From positions 1 to 13,719 of the forward strand of contig QNDO01000017.1 in NCBI GenBank assembly GCA_003644895.1: a DNA stretch of 13,719 nt, read 5' to 3'. Below are positions 13,432 to 13,719 of this stretch, piece by piece; the stretch's first letter is position 1; each line of letters begins with the position of its first letter. Below the pieces are notes generated by a model. That model was not told the origin of the DNA and did not search any database. It saw nothing but the letters and a program-made list of their open reading frames with translations. This stretch comes from Candidatus Hydrothermota bacterium (GTDB taxonomy: Bacteria > Hydrothermota > Hydrothermia > UBA1063). The translations under genes and the position numbers were made by a program.

Positions 13432-13719
13432 TCTATGACCCCCTGCATTCTAAAAACTTCCCGTATAATATCAAAAATCCCCACTATACCAACAAGTTCA
13501 CCTCCCTTTTCCACCACGGGAAGATGGCATCTATTGTTCATTCTCATTAAGTTGTAAGCTTTTTTAATATCTTCGTCTGCATCGATTGCGTCGAATCTGT
13601 AATCCATGATATCTTCAACAAGCACTAAAATTCCCATCTCCGGTGCAATTTTGACTTCAAATATATCCTCGTCCCAGAATTCATCAATAAAGGGTGTGTA
13701 TCTTATCAACTCCCTATCA
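13428..13719 (-). CDS. CBS-domain protein, 5' end beyond the window
   Basis: The frame stays open to the window edge, so about 96 residues are visible. It begins with the end of a likely first CBS motif (Asp-Arg-Glu-Leu-Ile-Arg-Tyr), then a linker (FIDEFWDEDIFEVKIAPEMG), then a full CBS motif: DIMDYRFDAIDADEDIKKAY, NRCHLPVVEKGGELVGIVG and the closing IFDIIREVF. CBS pairs bind adenosine nucleotides and control channels, transporters and enzymes. A TTG at 13709 could be read as a start, but GGGAG lies directly against it with no spacing and the preceding codons also look like CBS sequence, so I treat it as internal. The gene ends in the start of the antiporter (TTGA), which points to a regulatory pair. 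Domain identity is good. Confidence 0.82.
   Translation of the reverse strand, partial: DRELIRYTPFIDEFWDEDIFEVKIAPEMGILVLVEDIMDYRFDAIDADEDIKKAYNLMRMNNRCHLPVVEKGGELVGIVGIFDIIREVFRMQGVID

Noticed and set aside
13707..13709. TTG at 13709 as the start of the CBS protein
   Set aside because: The frame is open to the window edge with CBS-like residues before it, and the nearby GGGAG touches the codon, too close to serve it.

Overview
This is a very gene-dense, AT-rich stretch (roughly 40% GC by eye) of what looks like a bacterial chromosome. The bacterial signs are sigma70-like -35/-10 boxes, comM, a PgpA-type lipid phosphatase and an MsbA-type exporter. An exporter of that type next to a GT9-like protein fits a diderm with a glycolipid surface. 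The Lys/Glu-rich proteins, the compact layout and the unusual mix of families suggest an uncultured, perhaps thermophilic, candidate-phylum lineage (WOR-3/Hydrothermae-like is my guess, low confidence). I see no rRNA, tRNA, CRISPR array, insertion sequence or prophage signal. No gene-free gap exceeds about 150 bases.

Layout. (1) 1-2183, plus strand: the 3' part of comM, then an overlapping gene fusing a VanZ-like membrane domain to a phosphatidylglycerophosphatase A domain. (2) 2134-4684, minus strand: a three-gene operon reading UPF0173 metallo-beta-lactamase-fold hydrolase, glycosidase-like TIM-barrel protein, BadF/NAGK-type sugar kinase. It is joined by two ATGA overlaps, and its last gene overlaps the VanZ-PgpA gene tail to tail by 50 bases. 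(3) 4836-5573, plus strand: a cytoplasmic glycerophosphodiester phosphodiesterase, divergent from group 2 across a promoter-bearing gap. (4) 5605-7776, minus strand: a bacterial relative of SLC12 Na-K-Cl cotransporters with the full cytosolic C-terminal domain. (5) 7867-12228, plus strand: four genes joined by three ATGA overlaps: GT9-like protein, ABC exporter, sensor histidine kinase, JAMM/MPN metalloprotease. (6) 12241-13719, minus strand: a CBS-domain protein (cut by the window edge), then a CPA2/Kef-type cation/proton antiporter overlapping it by 4 bases.

How they may work together. Group 5 is the most novel part. It starts at a near-consensus promoter placed so that transcription should begin at the first ATG, giving a leaderless mRNA. 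None of its four genes has a clear Shine-Dalgarno site, so the set may be translated by leaderless initiation followed by stop-start re-initiation. It links surface glycolipid handling (GT9-like protein and exporter) to a membrane sensor kinase without an adjacent response regulator and to a JAMM protease without an adjacent ubiquitin-like partner. Group 2 may serve amino-sugar recycling, because a glycosidase-like protein is coupled to a GlcNAc/MurNAc-type kinase. The VanZ-PgpA fusion and the GDPD concern phospholipids. The SLC12-like carrier and the CPA2 antiporter with its CBS partner concern ion balance. These roles are inferred from family membership and gene order.
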